NCBI GenBank assembly: GCA_034666705.1
Contig: JAXDLH010000360.1
Location: forward strand, 1 to 22,718
Source: JAXDLH01 sp034666705
Lineage (GTDB): Bacteria > Chloroflexota > UBA6077 > SHYK01
DNA length: 22,718 nucleotides
Direction: 5' to 3'
The notes beneath the pieces were generated by a model. It was given only the letters and a program-made list of their open reading frames with translations. It did not search any database and was not told the origin of the DNA. Below are positions 7,682-15,447 of the stretch, piece by piece. Positions within the stretch are counted from its first letter, which is position 1, and each line of letters begins with the position of its first letter. Made by a program: the position numbers and the translations under genes.

Positions 7682-9415
7682 TTGGTCGAGCGCCTTGAGA
7701 ATCTGCTCGAATCGATCCTGCAGCACGTCGCCGATGGGATCGTAGTACGGGACCCCGCCGGGCGGTTGCTCTATGCTAACGACCTCGCCGTACGCATGAC
7801 CGGCTACGCGTCCGCCGCCGAGCTGCTTGCGGCACCACCCACCGGCGCGCTGGATAAGTTCGAGCTGCTCGACGACGCCGGGCAGCCGCTCCCCCCCGAG
7901 GCACTGCCCGGACGGCTCGCGCTGCATGGCGGCACCCACACAGAGACCGTCATCCGGTATCGGATCCGCGAGACGGGCGTCGAGCGGTGGTCCCTCGTGG
8001 CCGGGACACCGATCTACGATGCGGCGGGGAACCTGCAGGTCGTGGTCAGCTCCTTCCGCGACATCACGGGTGAGGTCACCGCCCGCATGCAGGCCGAGGC
8101 CGCCATGGTGCGCCAGACCTTCCTGGCGGAGGCGAGCCAGGAACTGGCGGCCTCCCTCGATTACGAGACGACGCTCGCCGCCATCGCCCGCCTGGCGGTC
8201 CGGCAATTCGCCGATTGGTGCTCGGTGGACCTCCTCGACGAGGCGGGGGTCCTCCGCCGGCTGGCCGTGGCGCACGTCGACCCGGCCAAGGTGGAGCTCG
8301 CCAATGAGCTGGTCCGGCGCTATCCGCCCGCGACCAACCCCCCGCGCGCGCTTCAGACCGGGCAAGCGGAGCTCTACCCGGAGATCTCGGACGCCCTGCT
8401 GCAGGCGAGCATTCCAGATCCTGAGCTGCTCGCGATCATCCGGGGGCTGGGGTTGAAGTCGTCAATGGCGGTGCCGCTCAACGCGCGGGGCCGGACGCTT
8501 GGCGTGCTATCGTTCATCGCGGCGGAGTCCGGGCGGCGGTATACCGCAGATGACCTCGCGTTCGCCGAGCAGTTGGCGAGCCGGGCCGCCCTGGCGGTGG
8601 AGAATGCGCGACTCTACCAGGAGGTGCAGCAGGCGCTGCTGACCCGCGACGAGTTTCTTGCTTCGGTCTCGCATGACCTGCGCAATCCCCTCGGGGCGCT
8701 CAAGGCAACGTCGCAAGTGCTCCAGCGCCAGCTCACCCGAACCGGGGCCGTCGAGCCGGCGCGGCTGCACGCGGCGCTGGCGAACGTGGATACGACCACG
8801 AACCGCATGGCCGCGCTGATCGATATGTTGATGGACGTCGCGCGGCTGCAGCTCGGCCAACCGCTGGAGCTCGTCTATGGGCAGACCGATCTGGTGGCCC
8901 TGACGCGGCGGATCGCCGAAGAGGTTCAGCAAATCACCACGCACCATCAGATCCAGGTCGATGCTGCGACGGAGCTGGTGGGGGAGTGGGATGCGCGCCG
9001 GATCGAGCGGGTGGTCAGCAACCTGCTGGAGAACGCCGTGAAGTACAGCCCCGGCGGTGGGGCGATTGTAGCAACCCTGACCCGCGGGAAGGACGAGCCG
9101 GCCGAGGTCGTGTTGACCTTCGAGGACCATGGCCTGGGCATTCCCGAGCACGACCTGCCTCGCATCTTCGAGCGCTTCCGCCGGGGGAGCAACGTGGTCG
9201 GGCGGATCGGCGGCACCGGAATTGGCCTGGCCGGGGCGCGGCAGATCGTCGAGCAGCACGGCGGCACGATCGTCGTCGAGAGCCGGCAGGGGGCCGGGAC
9301 CACCGTCACCGTTCGCCTGCCGTTCGGGCATGCGCCTGCCGGAGCGCCGGTACTTTCGGAGATTCAAGCCCGGCGCGACGAGGGATCCAGCAAGCAGGAG
9401 ACAAGCGCCACATGA
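7682..9415 (+). CDS. PAS-GAF sensor histidine kinase, soluble
   Basis: This 577-aa kinase has a PAS domain (about residues 5-135), a GAF domain (about 150-310), a HisKA dimerisation domain with phospho-His331 (SVSHDLRNPLG), and a HATPase_c domain with N-box NLLENAVKYS (447-456), G1 DHGLGIP (482-488) and G2 GGTGIGLAGA (510-519). There is no transmembrane segment, so it should sense a cytoplasmic cue or ligand. The TTG at 7682 is chosen because GGAGGGG stands just upstream with good spacing; an in-frame TTG at 7640 is possible. The stop codon overlaps the next receiver's ATG (ATGA), so the two are translationally coupled. The PAS ligand is unknown. Confidence 0.92.
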   Translation: MVERLENLLESILQHVADGIVVRDPAGRLLYANDLAVRMTGYASAAELLAAPPTGALDKFELLDDAGQPLPPEALPGRLALHGGTHTETVIRYRIRETGVERWSLVAGTPIYDAAGNLQVVVSSFRDITGEVTARMQAEAAMVRQTFLAEASQELAASLDYETTLAAIARLAVRQFADWCSVDLLDEAGVLRRLAVAHVDPAKVELANELVRRYPPATNPPRALQTGQAELYPEISDALLQASIPDPELLAIIRGLGLKSSMAVPLNARGRTLGVLSFIAAESGRRYTADDLAFAEQLASRAALAVENARLYQEVQQALLTRDEFLASVSHDLRNPLGALKATSQVLQRQLTRTGAVEPARLHAALANVDTTTNRMAALIDMLMDVARLQLGQPLELVYGQTDLVALTRRIAEEVQQITTHHQIQVDAATELVGEWDARRIERVVSNLLENAVKYSPGGGAIVATLTRGKDEPAEVVLTFEDHGLGIPEHDLPRIFERFRRGSNVVGRIGGTGIGLAGARQIVEQHGGTIVVESRQGAGTTVTVRLPFGHAPAGAPVLSEIQARRDEGSSKQETSAT

Positions 9416-9798
9416 TGGATGCATTGCCACCCGCGCCGTCCCGCCGGGTTATGGTCGTCGACGACGATCCACAGCTCCGGCAGAGCCTGCAGTGGGCGCT
9501 CGAGGACGAGGGCTTCGCCGTCGAGACCGCGAGCGATGGGGTGGAAGCGATCGCGCAGGCCGCGACGCAGGCGCCGGACCTCGTGATCCTGGACATGACC
9601 CTGCCGGGGGGTGACGGCTTCCAGGTCGCGGCGGCGCTGCAGGCGGCGCCCGGGATGGCGCCGCCGATCGTGATGATCACCGCCGATGGGCATGCCGCCG
9701 AGAAGGCGAGCCGGATTGGCGCCTTTGGCTACCTCCGGAAGCCGTTCGACATCGCGGACCTGCTCAGCATGATTCACCAGGGACTGGCGAGCCGGTAA
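9412..9798 (+). CDS. Single-domain response regulator receiver protein, coupled to the kinase
   Basis: This 128-aa CheY-like receiver has acidic residues DDD at 17-19, phosphoacceptor Asp61 (ILDMTLPGGDG), Thr90 (MITADG) and Lys110 (LRKPF), and ends after the fold without an output domain. The ATG at 9412 overlaps the kinase stop in an ATGA and has CAGGAG about 11 nt upstream; a second ATG follows at once. Coupling makes it the likely cognate receiver of the kinase. With the receiver before the kinase it forms a receiver-kinase-receiver set that could act as a phosphorelay. Confidence 0.92.
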   Translation: MMDALPPAPSRRVMVVDDDPQLRQSLQWALEDEGFAVETASDGVEAIAQAATQAPDLVILDMTLPGGDGFQVAAALQAAPGMAPPIVMITADGHAAEKASRIGAFGYLRKPFDIADLLSMIHQGLASR

Positions 9799-9823
9799 GC
9801 AGCCGCGTCGAGCTCGCGCCGCG

Positions 9824-10909
9824 CTATTGGGGTACGCGGCGGCGACGCTGGGTGAGCCACGCGAGCAAGGCGATGGCGCCGACGCCGGCCACGGCGATTG
9901 CCCTGGGCCGGCGGCTCGTGGCGGCGACGACCGCGACCACTGGCATCGGCTCGGGCGGATCGGGGCGCACCAGGAGGAGGCCGCCGGGCTCGACCGTGAC
10001 CTCCAGGCGGGTGGTGCGTCCGGCCTCGTTGCCATCGAGCTGAAGCGGCTGGGGCACCGTCGTCTCCACGACGACGTGCTGCGCATGCTGGACCTCGAGG
10101 ACGTCGGCGGGGTGTGAGCCGCCGACCACCATGCGCCATGCGAGCCGCGCCAGGTCCGGCACGTGCCGGCTGCGCAGGATCGCGACCTCCAGCAGGCCAT
10201 CGGTAGGATCGGTATCGGGCACCAGCTCCAGCCCGCCGGTGATGCGCCCGAGATTCGCGATCATGACCGTCTGTGCGGTGCGCCGCGCGCGGCGACCATC
10301 GACGATGATCGTGTAGGGGTCGTTCGGACGCCGGAGGTTGCGCCAGCCGGTGATGAAGTACGCGAGCTTGCCCCAGCGGCGCTTCATCTCGCGGTTGGCG
10401 TCGCGAATGATGCGGGCGTCGAGGCCCAGGCCCACCGCAATAATGAAGGCGGCCCCATTGGCGCGACCCACGTCGATCGGTTTGGCATCCCCGGTCAGCG
10501 CCAGGCGCAAGGCCTCTTCATGGTCGAGCGGAATGCCGAGGTTGAGCGCCAGCAGGTTGCCGGTGCCCGCCGGGAGTACCGCCAACGCCGTCGCCGTGCC
10601 CACGAGCACGTGGGCGGCTTCGGTTGCCGAGCCATCGCCGCCGGCCACGATCAGCCGCTCCACGCCATCCGCGACCGCCCGTTCCGCCAGCGGCCCGGCG
10701 CCCCGCTCGCGGTCGGTCTCGACCAGCCCGCAGGTGAGCCCGGCGCCACGCGCCAACTCCTCGAGCGTGCTGCGGCGGGTCGCCGGGTCCTCGGTGCCCG
10801 ACACCGGATTGAAGACGATCGCCACGTTGGCGCGATCGCACGCCGGCTCGAATAACTGATTCTCGGCTGGCATAGCCGGGGGATGCGGGACGGCCTGCGA
10901 CTCGGTCAC
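9824..10909 (-). CDS. Diacylglycerol/lipid kinase family protein (YegS/DagK-like) with C-terminal membrane segment
   Basis: This 361-aa protein has the DAGK catalytic signatures: NPVSG (34-38), GGDGS (90-94, nucleotide binding), PAGTGN (113-118), TDGLLEV (236-242) and LDGN (291-294). Family members phosphorylate diacylglycerol or other lipids at the inner membrane face, recycling lipid or making signalling lipids. After the domain a hydrophobic stretch at about 336-352 ends in a basic tail (QRRRR), a likely membrane anchor that many soluble DagK proteins lack. GTG is the start, with AGGTGAG 6 nt upstream. It is tail-to-tail with the second receiver and downstream of the stress-protein terminator. 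Confidence 0.9.
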   Translation of the reverse strand: MTESQAVPHPPAMPAENQLFEPACDRANVAIVFNPVSGTEDPATRRSTLEELARGAGLTCGLVETDRERGAGPLAERAVADGVERLIVAGGDGSATEAAHVLVGTATALAVLPAGTGNLLALNLGIPLDHEEALRLALTGDAKPIDVGRANGAAFIIAVGLGLDARIIRDANREMKRRWGKLAYFITGWRNLRRPNDPYTIIVDGRRARRTAQTVMIANLGRITGGLELVPDTDPTDGLLEVAILRSRHVPDLARLAWRMVVGGSHPADVLEVQHAQHVVVETTVPQPLQLDGNEAGRTTRLEVTVEPGGLLLVRPDPPEPMPVVAVVAATSRRPRAIAVAGVGAIALLAWLTQRRRRVPQ

Positions 10910-10973
10910 GAGCTCTCACCTGTTACGGGCGCTCTCTTGCGCGGCGCTTCGCGCGCGTCGTACGTGACAAACA

Positions 10974-11003
10974 GGGGAGTGCCCGCAAAAACGGGCACTC
11001 CCC
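10974..11003 (-). terminator. Rho-independent-type terminator after the stress-protein gene
   Basis: A perfect 12-bp stem (GGGGAGTGCCCG with its complement) closes a 6-nt loop at 10986-10991. Reading leftward on the minus strand the stem is followed by TGTTTGT, a short T-rich tail, 30 nt beyond the stress-protein stop. It fits an intrinsic terminator that insulates the lipid kinase gene. Confidence 0.75.
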
Positions 11004-11032
11004 GACCTGAGTAGATCAGACGAACGCGGCGG

Positions 11033-11572
11033 CTACGCTGCCGCGGCGGGGCCGGCCTCGATCACGCCACCGGCGCGGCGCAGGATGTCCCGCGCCTCAC
11101 CGGCGCGCTGATCCGCGCGCACCAGCACCAGCGCGCGCCCTTCGTTGAATTCGCGCTCGTACTCGCGCGCCTCGACTTCGGGCACCCCAGCCCCGATCAG
11201 CCCACCCATGACGCCACCCGCGGCCGCGCCGACGGCCGCGCCACCCAGGCTCGCCGCCAGGATGCCCCCAGCCAGGATCGGGCCCACACCGGGGATGAGG
11301 AGCGACACGCCAGCGGCGATCAGCGCGCCGACGCCGGCACCGGCCAGCATGCCACCCACCGCGCCTTCGCCTTTCTGCGAGTCGGTCTCCACGGTGGTCG
11401 TGGCGGGCACAGCGGCGATGGGCTCACCAGCGCTGCGCGCCACGAAACCGATTTGCTCATCGGTAAAGTCCGCACGCTGGAGCTCCGCGATGGCTCGGTC
11501 CGCCTGTGGTTGATCGGCGAACACGCCGACCACAGTTACGGAATGCGTCGGGGCGTGGCTGGTTGACTCCAT
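11033..11572 (-). CDS. General-stress (YflT-like) protein with glycine-zipper membrane segment
   Basis: This 179-aa protein begins with an alpha/beta unit SVTVVGVFADQPQADRAIAE typical of the heat-induced stress protein YflT domain. A long glycine- and alanine-rich stretch (about 69-130, GMLAGAGVGALIAAGVSLLIPGVG and repeats of GG) resembles a glycine zipper that packs in or against membranes. The end (about 131-172, ending RRAGGVIEAG) is a second alpha/beta unit. Proteins of this layout are common in stress regulons, but their biochemical role is not established. GAGGAGG lies 5 nt before the ATG. The next gene upstream on the same strand is 81 nt away and may be co-transcribed; the clear terminator is downstream. 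Confidence 0.82.
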   Translation of the reverse strand: MESTSHAPTHSVTVVGVFADQPQADRAIAELQRADFTDEQIGFVARSAGEPIAAVPATTTVETDSQKGEGAVGGMLAGAGVGALIAAGVSLLIPGVGPILAGGILAASLGGAAVGAAAGGVMGGLIGAGVPEVEAREYEREFNEGRALVLVRADQRAGEARDILRRAGGVIEAGPAAAA

Positions 11573-11653
11573 TTAGTCCTCCTCGAGTTTGACTACGGAT
11601 CTTGCATAGGGACACCGCTACAGGGACCGCGCAATAGGAAGACGCGCCTGGGA

Positions 11654-11983
11654 TTACGAGCCGCTGCCCGAGCTGGGCGCGGCGGGCGCCTGGGCCGGTG
11701 CCCGATTGACGTTCACGTCGACCTGGCCCGGGACGTTGATCTGCGGCGCGCTCGGCGCCGGCACGTTGACCTGCGGCGCACTGACGTTGGGAGCGCTGGG
11801 CGCCGACTGCGCAGGCGCATTGATATTGGTCTGGCTCGGGGCAGCCGTGCCGCTGATGCGCCCGGGACCGCCGAACATGAAGAACAGCGCCACGACGAGC
11901 ACCAGCAGCACTGCGACGATCCCAAGGACCATCCCGCTCCCGACCCCCGAATCGTTTCGATCGACGACGACGTGATCCGCCAC
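11654..11983 (-). CDS. Small single-pass membrane protein with Asn/Pro/Val repeat tail
   Basis: This 109-aa protein has a short charged N terminus, one strong transmembrane helix (about 17-38, MVLGIVAVLLVLVVALFFMFGG with lysine-free flanks) and a low-complexity extracellular or periplasmic tail. The tail repeats units like APQVNVP, APQINVP and VDVNVN. GTG is the start, with GAGGAG plus AGGGAA upstream. I know similar small proteins in actinobacterial and Chloroflexota genomes only as hypothetical proteins next to stress genes. The neighbour encodes a glycine-zipper stress protein on the same strand, so an envelope-stress link is a guess. Confidence 0.75.
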   Translation of the reverse strand: MADHVVVDRNDSGVGSGMVLGIVAVLLVLVVALFFMFGGPGRISGTAAPSQTNINAPAQSAPSAPNVSAPQVNVPAPSAPQINVPGQVDVNVNRAPAQAPAAPSSGSGS

Positions 11984-12164
11984 TTCCCTCTCCTCACGGG
12001 CTGAGAGCTCGCCCAGCCATCACCAGAGTAGGTGCATCGCGTGAACGCGGCTGTTGCGTGGGGTAGCGGGCGTGTTACCGTGGCGAGATCGCGAACTGGA
12101 GGCTGCCCGCGCCCCCGCCCGCTCGAACCGGGCGGTCAGGAACACCAACCGGCGCCTGTACCTA

Positions 12165-12193
12165 TTGACGCCCTGACCTGGAGCCACTACGCT
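12165..12193 (+). promoter_or_regulatory. Sigma-70-type promoter before the first solute-binding protein gene
   Basis: TTGACG (12165-12170) and TACGCT (12188-12193) are separated by 17 nt. The -35 box matches five of six consensus bases; the -10 matches three. Transcription would start near 12200, about 35 nt before the ATG. Confidence 0.5.
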
Positions 12194-12234
12194 CGCTGCG
12201 ATATGCGCCCGGTTCCGGGGCGTGGAGGGGTGTG

Positions 12235-13935
12235 ATGGGGACAGGTCGTCTCGGCACCGTGCTCGGTTGCACGATCCTGCTCATGGCCGGCTGTGCACCG
12301 GCGGCAGCACCAACCTCGTCGAACCAGGCGGCGGCTACCAGCACGCCGGTGCGCACCACGCCCAAGATCTTGACCATCGGCAGCCTGCGCGAGCCCTACA
12401 GCATCGAGGGGTTCGTCAGCGGCACGGTGCGCGACCTGGCTGGGGAGGCGGGCGACCTTGCCCAGAATCATCTGACGGTCCTGGATCCGAACGAGACCCC
12501 CCAGCCGCAGCTGGCTGCGGAGCTGCCCTCGGTCGAGAACGGCACCTGGCAGGTGCACCCCGATGGCACGATGGACGTGACCTGGAAGCTGCGCCCGGGG
12601 GTGACGTGGCACGATGGCGCCCCCTTCACGAGCGACGATCTGCTCTTCTCGCTTACCGTGCACAAAGACCCGGATCTGCTGTACTCGGCGCGGCCGGACG
12701 CCGCGCTCATCGCGTCGGCCGCCGCGCCCGATCCGCATACGTTGATCGTCCATTGGTCGCAGACCTCGGTCAAGGCATTGCAGGGGAGCGGGCTCGAGCC
12801 GATGCGCCGTGACCTCTTGGAGGAGCTGTACCGGTCGGACAAGACCAGCTTCGCCAACAGCTCGCGATTTACCACCGATTTCGTGGGACTCGGGCCGTAT
12901 CGGATGGTGGCGTGGGAGCGCGGCTCGTACATGCAATTGGGCCGCTTCGACAACTACTTCCTTAGCCGGCCACCGCTCGACGGTGTGGTCATCAAATTCA
13001 TCAAGGATGGGAACACCCTGGTCGCGAACCTCCTGGCCGGTGCGGTGGACCTCGTGGTGCCGCCGAGCATCGAGATGGACCCGGCCCTTGCCCTGAAGCA
13101 ACAGTGGGCGGGGACCGGCAACCAGGTGCGCATCGACGCCACCCCACGGATCGGCTATGTGGAGATCCAGCTGCGGCCGGACACCGCGCGACCGGCTAGT
13201 GTGCTGCTGCGGCCGGAGATCCGCCAGGCGCTGTACCAGGCGATCGACCGGGCGAGCATCTCGCAGGTCGTGGCGGCCGGCTTGCCGCCAGCCGATAGCT
13301 GGTACGCGCCGGCGGACCCGCTGCGGCCGAGCATGGAGGCGATGATCCCGCAGTATCCATACGATCCGGCCCGCGCCCGCCAACTCCTGGGGCAGGCCGG
13401 CTGGGTGCCCGGTACCGACCAGGTCCGTATGTCGAGCGCGAGTGGCGAGCGCATGAGCCTCGAGAGCTGGATCATGGTGCAGGGCAGTGACAAGGCCGCG
13501 GCGATCGTCGGCGACAACTGGAAACAGATCGGCGTGGAAACGGCGGTCTCGCCGATTGCGCCGGCGAATGCGGGTGACCGGCAATACCGGGCGCAGTTCC
13601 CCGGCGTGCTCATCAACACCACATCGGTGCCAGACCTGCCGGACCGCTTCGACTCGCGCGACGTGGCGGGACCGGCGAACCGCTGGGGCGGGCGCAACAC
13701 GTCCGGCTACACCAACCCGCGCGTCAACGAGGCGCTGGACCGATTGAAGACGAGCGTGGACCCGAACCAGCGGCTGCTATACCTGCAGCAGGTAGTCCAC
13801 GAGGTGATGGCGGACGTGGGGATCATGCCGCTCTACTGGGAGCCGCGGCCAGTAATCGCGGCGGCCAGCGTCCGGGCGGACATCCACCCCAACCGCGTCG
13901 GCTGGAACGCCTACACCTGGGACAAGGCCGCCTGA
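12235..13935 (+). CDS. ABC transporter substrate-binding lipoprotein, family 5 (peptide/nickel type)
   Basis: This 566-aa lipoprotein starts MGTGRLGTVLGCTILLMAGC; the lipobox LMAGC makes Cys20 the lipidated first residue. The mature part has SBP family 5 features: VHPDGTMDVTWKLRPGVTWHDGAPFTSDDLLFS and a middle ALYQAIDRASI segment. Such proteins capture oligopeptides, sugars, nickel or small organics for an ABC importer at the outer face. The ATG at 12235 is preferred over an overlapping GTG at 12232 because GGAGG then has 6-nt spacing. No permease or ATPase gene follows; the next gene is transglutaminase-like. It resembles the second binding protein at 20.0-21.7 kb closely enough to call them paralogues. 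Confidence 0.92.
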   Translation: MGTGRLGTVLGCTILLMAGCAPAAAPTSSNQAAATSTPVRTTPKILTIGSLREPYSIEGFVSGTVRDLAGEAGDLAQNHLTVLDPNETPQPQLAAELPSVENGTWQVHPDGTMDVTWKLRPGVTWHDGAPFTSDDLLFSLTVHKDPDLLYSARPDAALIASAAAPDPHTLIVHWSQTSVKALQGSGLEPMRRDLLEELYRSDKTSFANSSRFTTDFVGLGPYRMVAWERGSYMQLGRFDNYFLSRPPLDGVVIKFIKDGNTLVANLLAGAVDLVVPPSIEMDPALALKQQWAGTGNQVRIDATPRIGYVEIQLRPDTARPASVLLRPEIRQALYQAIDRASISQVVAAGLPPADSWYAPADPLRPSMEAMIPQYPYDPARARQLLGQAGWVPGTDQVRMSSASGERMSLESWIMVQGSDKAAAIVGDNWKQIGVETAVSPIAPANAGDRQYRAQFPGVLINTTSVPDLPDRFDSRDVAGPANRWGGRNTSGYTNPRVNEALDRLKTSVDPNQRLLYLQQVVHEVMADVGIMPLYWEPRPVIAAASVRADIHPNRVGWNAYTWDKAA

Positions 13936-14104
13936 TCGCCGCACCCGCGCGACCGTCGGACCTCTAAGGCACGGTTGCACCGATGCAGAGGGGGCACGAA
14001 CTGCGCTCAGCGTGGGAGGGCGTGAGTTTGGGCACTTCGCCTATGGCACGGTCGCGCCGGAGTTGCTTCAATTAGGTCGGAGCAGTGTGGCGTGTGAGGC
14101 ATTG

Positions 14105-14965
14105 ATGCGGGTGCGCGTGGGTTGCCAATTCGCGCTCGAGTCGGAGGGGGCGGTCCCGCTGCTGGTGCTGGTGGAGCCACACCCTGGCGGCGAGCACAAG
14201 GTCGTCGTGGCCTCACGCCACCTCGATCCGGCCCTGCCGGTGCACGAGTATCTCGATCGCTTCGGCAATCGTTGCTGGCGCCTGGTGATGCCAGGCGGTC
14301 CGCTGCTGCTGCGGTACGACGCGATCGTCGAAATCTCGGGCCAGCCGGACCCGAGCCCCGTCGCGTTGCCGCTCGTACCGGTGGCCGATCTGCCCGACGA
14401 GACCTTGCTGTACCTGCTCCCGAGCCGGTCGATTCAGTCCGACCTCCTGATGGATGACGCGTGGAGCATCGTTGGCGCTACCGAGCCGACGGGTGCGCGG
14501 GTCCAGGCGATCTGCGACTGGGTCCACGAGCACATTCGGTACGAGGGCGGGACCAGCGACCCGACGGTCACGGCGCTCGATACGTACGCACGCCGCTATG
14601 GCGTGTGCCGGGACATTGCCCTGCTTTCGGTCGCGCTCTGTCGGGCCATCAATATCCCCGCGCGCTATGCGTACGGATACTTGCCGGACATTGACGTGCC
14701 CCCGCCATACGCGCTGATGGACTTCCACGCCTGGTTCAATGCGTTCGTCGATGGCCGTTGGTATACGTTCGATGCTCGCTACAATGTGCCACGAATCGGC
14801 CGCATCGAGATCGCCCACGGACCGGACGTGGTGGACGTCGCGATGACCACGTCGTTCGGGGTGAACCGCCTCAGTGCGATGACCGTTTGGTCGGATCAGG
14901 TGCGAGACGAGACCACGGATCTCGTGGTTGACGGCGGTGCGATGCGCGAGGAAGCGGGAGCGTGA
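14105..14965 (+). CDS. Transglutaminase-like cysteine protein
   Basis: This 286-aa protein has the transglutaminase/protease-like triad: Cys168 (RYGVCRDIALLSVALCR), His208 (MDFHAWFNAFVDG) and Asp223 (WYTFDARYN). An N-terminal beta domain (about 1-110) begins MRVRVGCQFALES, the usual pattern of this bacterial family. The family may crosslink, hydrolyse or modify amide bonds, or act as a peptidase; no specific activity is assured. ATG 14105 has TGAGG 5 nt upstream and starts exactly where the family begins, so a longer frame is rejected. There is no signal peptide. Its stop overlaps the start of a broken second transglutaminase-like gene, showing the pair once formed a coupled two-gene unit. 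Confidence 0.86.
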   Translation: MRVRVGCQFALESEGAVPLLVLVEPHPGGEHKVVVASRHLDPALPVHEYLDRFGNRCWRLVMPGGPLLLRYDAIVEISGQPDPSPVALPLVPVADLPDETLLYLLPSRSIQSDLLMDDAWSIVGATEPTGARVQAICDWVHEHIRYEGGTSDPTVTALDTYARRYGVCRDIALLSVALCRAINIPARYAYGYLPDIDVPPPYALMDFHAWFNAFVDGRWYTFDARYNVPRIGRIEIAHGPDVVDVAMTTSFGVNRLSAMTVWSDQVRDETTDLVVDGGAMREEAGA

Positions 14966-15146
14966 CAGGCGGGCACCCGGGGCAGCATCAATCGGAGGAC
15001 GCCACCGGCGCGAGCCCGGCGCCGTCGCGGCGGACCGCCTACCGGGTCTGGCAACAGTATCGCCACTCGTACTCGGCGCCCGTCCATAACGTACAGCAGT
15101 GCCCGATGCTCATCCGCCCACGACCCATCTTGACCACCATCTAGCC
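14962..15146 (+). pseudogene. Remnant of a second transglutaminase-like gene (N-terminal domain only, frameshifted)
   Basis: A GTG at 14962 overlaps the preceding stop (GTGA). The encoded start includes YRVWQQYRHSYSAPVHNV and MLIRPRP, which matches the N-terminal beta domain of bacterial transglutaminase-like proteins. The frame then stops at 15142-15144, after about 60 codons. In another frame the bases at 15129-15146 encode LDHHLA, resembling the LLDHRL-type segment expected a few residues after RPRP. A small deletion plus frameshift inside the domain, and loss of the catalytic half, would explain both. The family members normally run to about 280-300 aa. The protein-level remnant is clear; the details of the lesion are inference. 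Confidence 0.6.
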
Positions 15147-15447
15147 TTGCTCCGGCTGCTCGAGAGTCCGGCGCGCTACGGCTCCTCCCGGGGTCGAGCC
15201 GTGGGACGGCTGAGTTATACGAAGCGGGCCGAGGTCGTGGCGGCTCCGCCCGCACCGGAATCCGGGCGGAGCCGCCACCGGCTGAACTCGCCAGACTCCG
15301 CGCACGCACCGCAGTGATGAAAGGGACCAAAGCCGTATCGGCTTGCCTCGGCACGACGGTGGGGTTGCGGCCGGGCGCGCGGCATGCGGGAAGGCGCGCT
15401 ATACTCGGCGCGAATCGCCATGGAGTGAGATAGAGGAGGGAGCATAG
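15147..15447. other. Spacer with a 16-bp perfect hairpin and a possible -10 box
   Basis: No gene is supported here. The hairpin at 15237-15278 is listed separately. TATACT at 15400-15405 is a possible -10 element 43 nt before the bicupin start but has no good -35. Confidence 0.45.
15237..15278. repeat. Perfect 16-bp inverted repeat with 10-nt loop
   Basis: Arm GTGGCGGCTCCGCCCG (15237-15252) pairs with its exact complement at 15263-15278 around a 10-nt loop. No T-tract follows on either strand, so it may be a terminator of the pause-hairpin kind, an mRNA-stabilising structure, or a mobile palindrome. It lies just past the broken transglutaminase gene. Confidence 0.8.

Noticed and set aside
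7355..8365. A 336-residue minus-strand frame over the receiver and kinase
   Set aside because: It overlaps two genes with complete family motifs; its sequence is a high-GC shadow.
12187..13584. A 465-residue minus-strand frame opposite the first binding protein
   Set aside because: It is rich in Arg and His and has no conserved motif; the plus-strand lipoprotein is clear.
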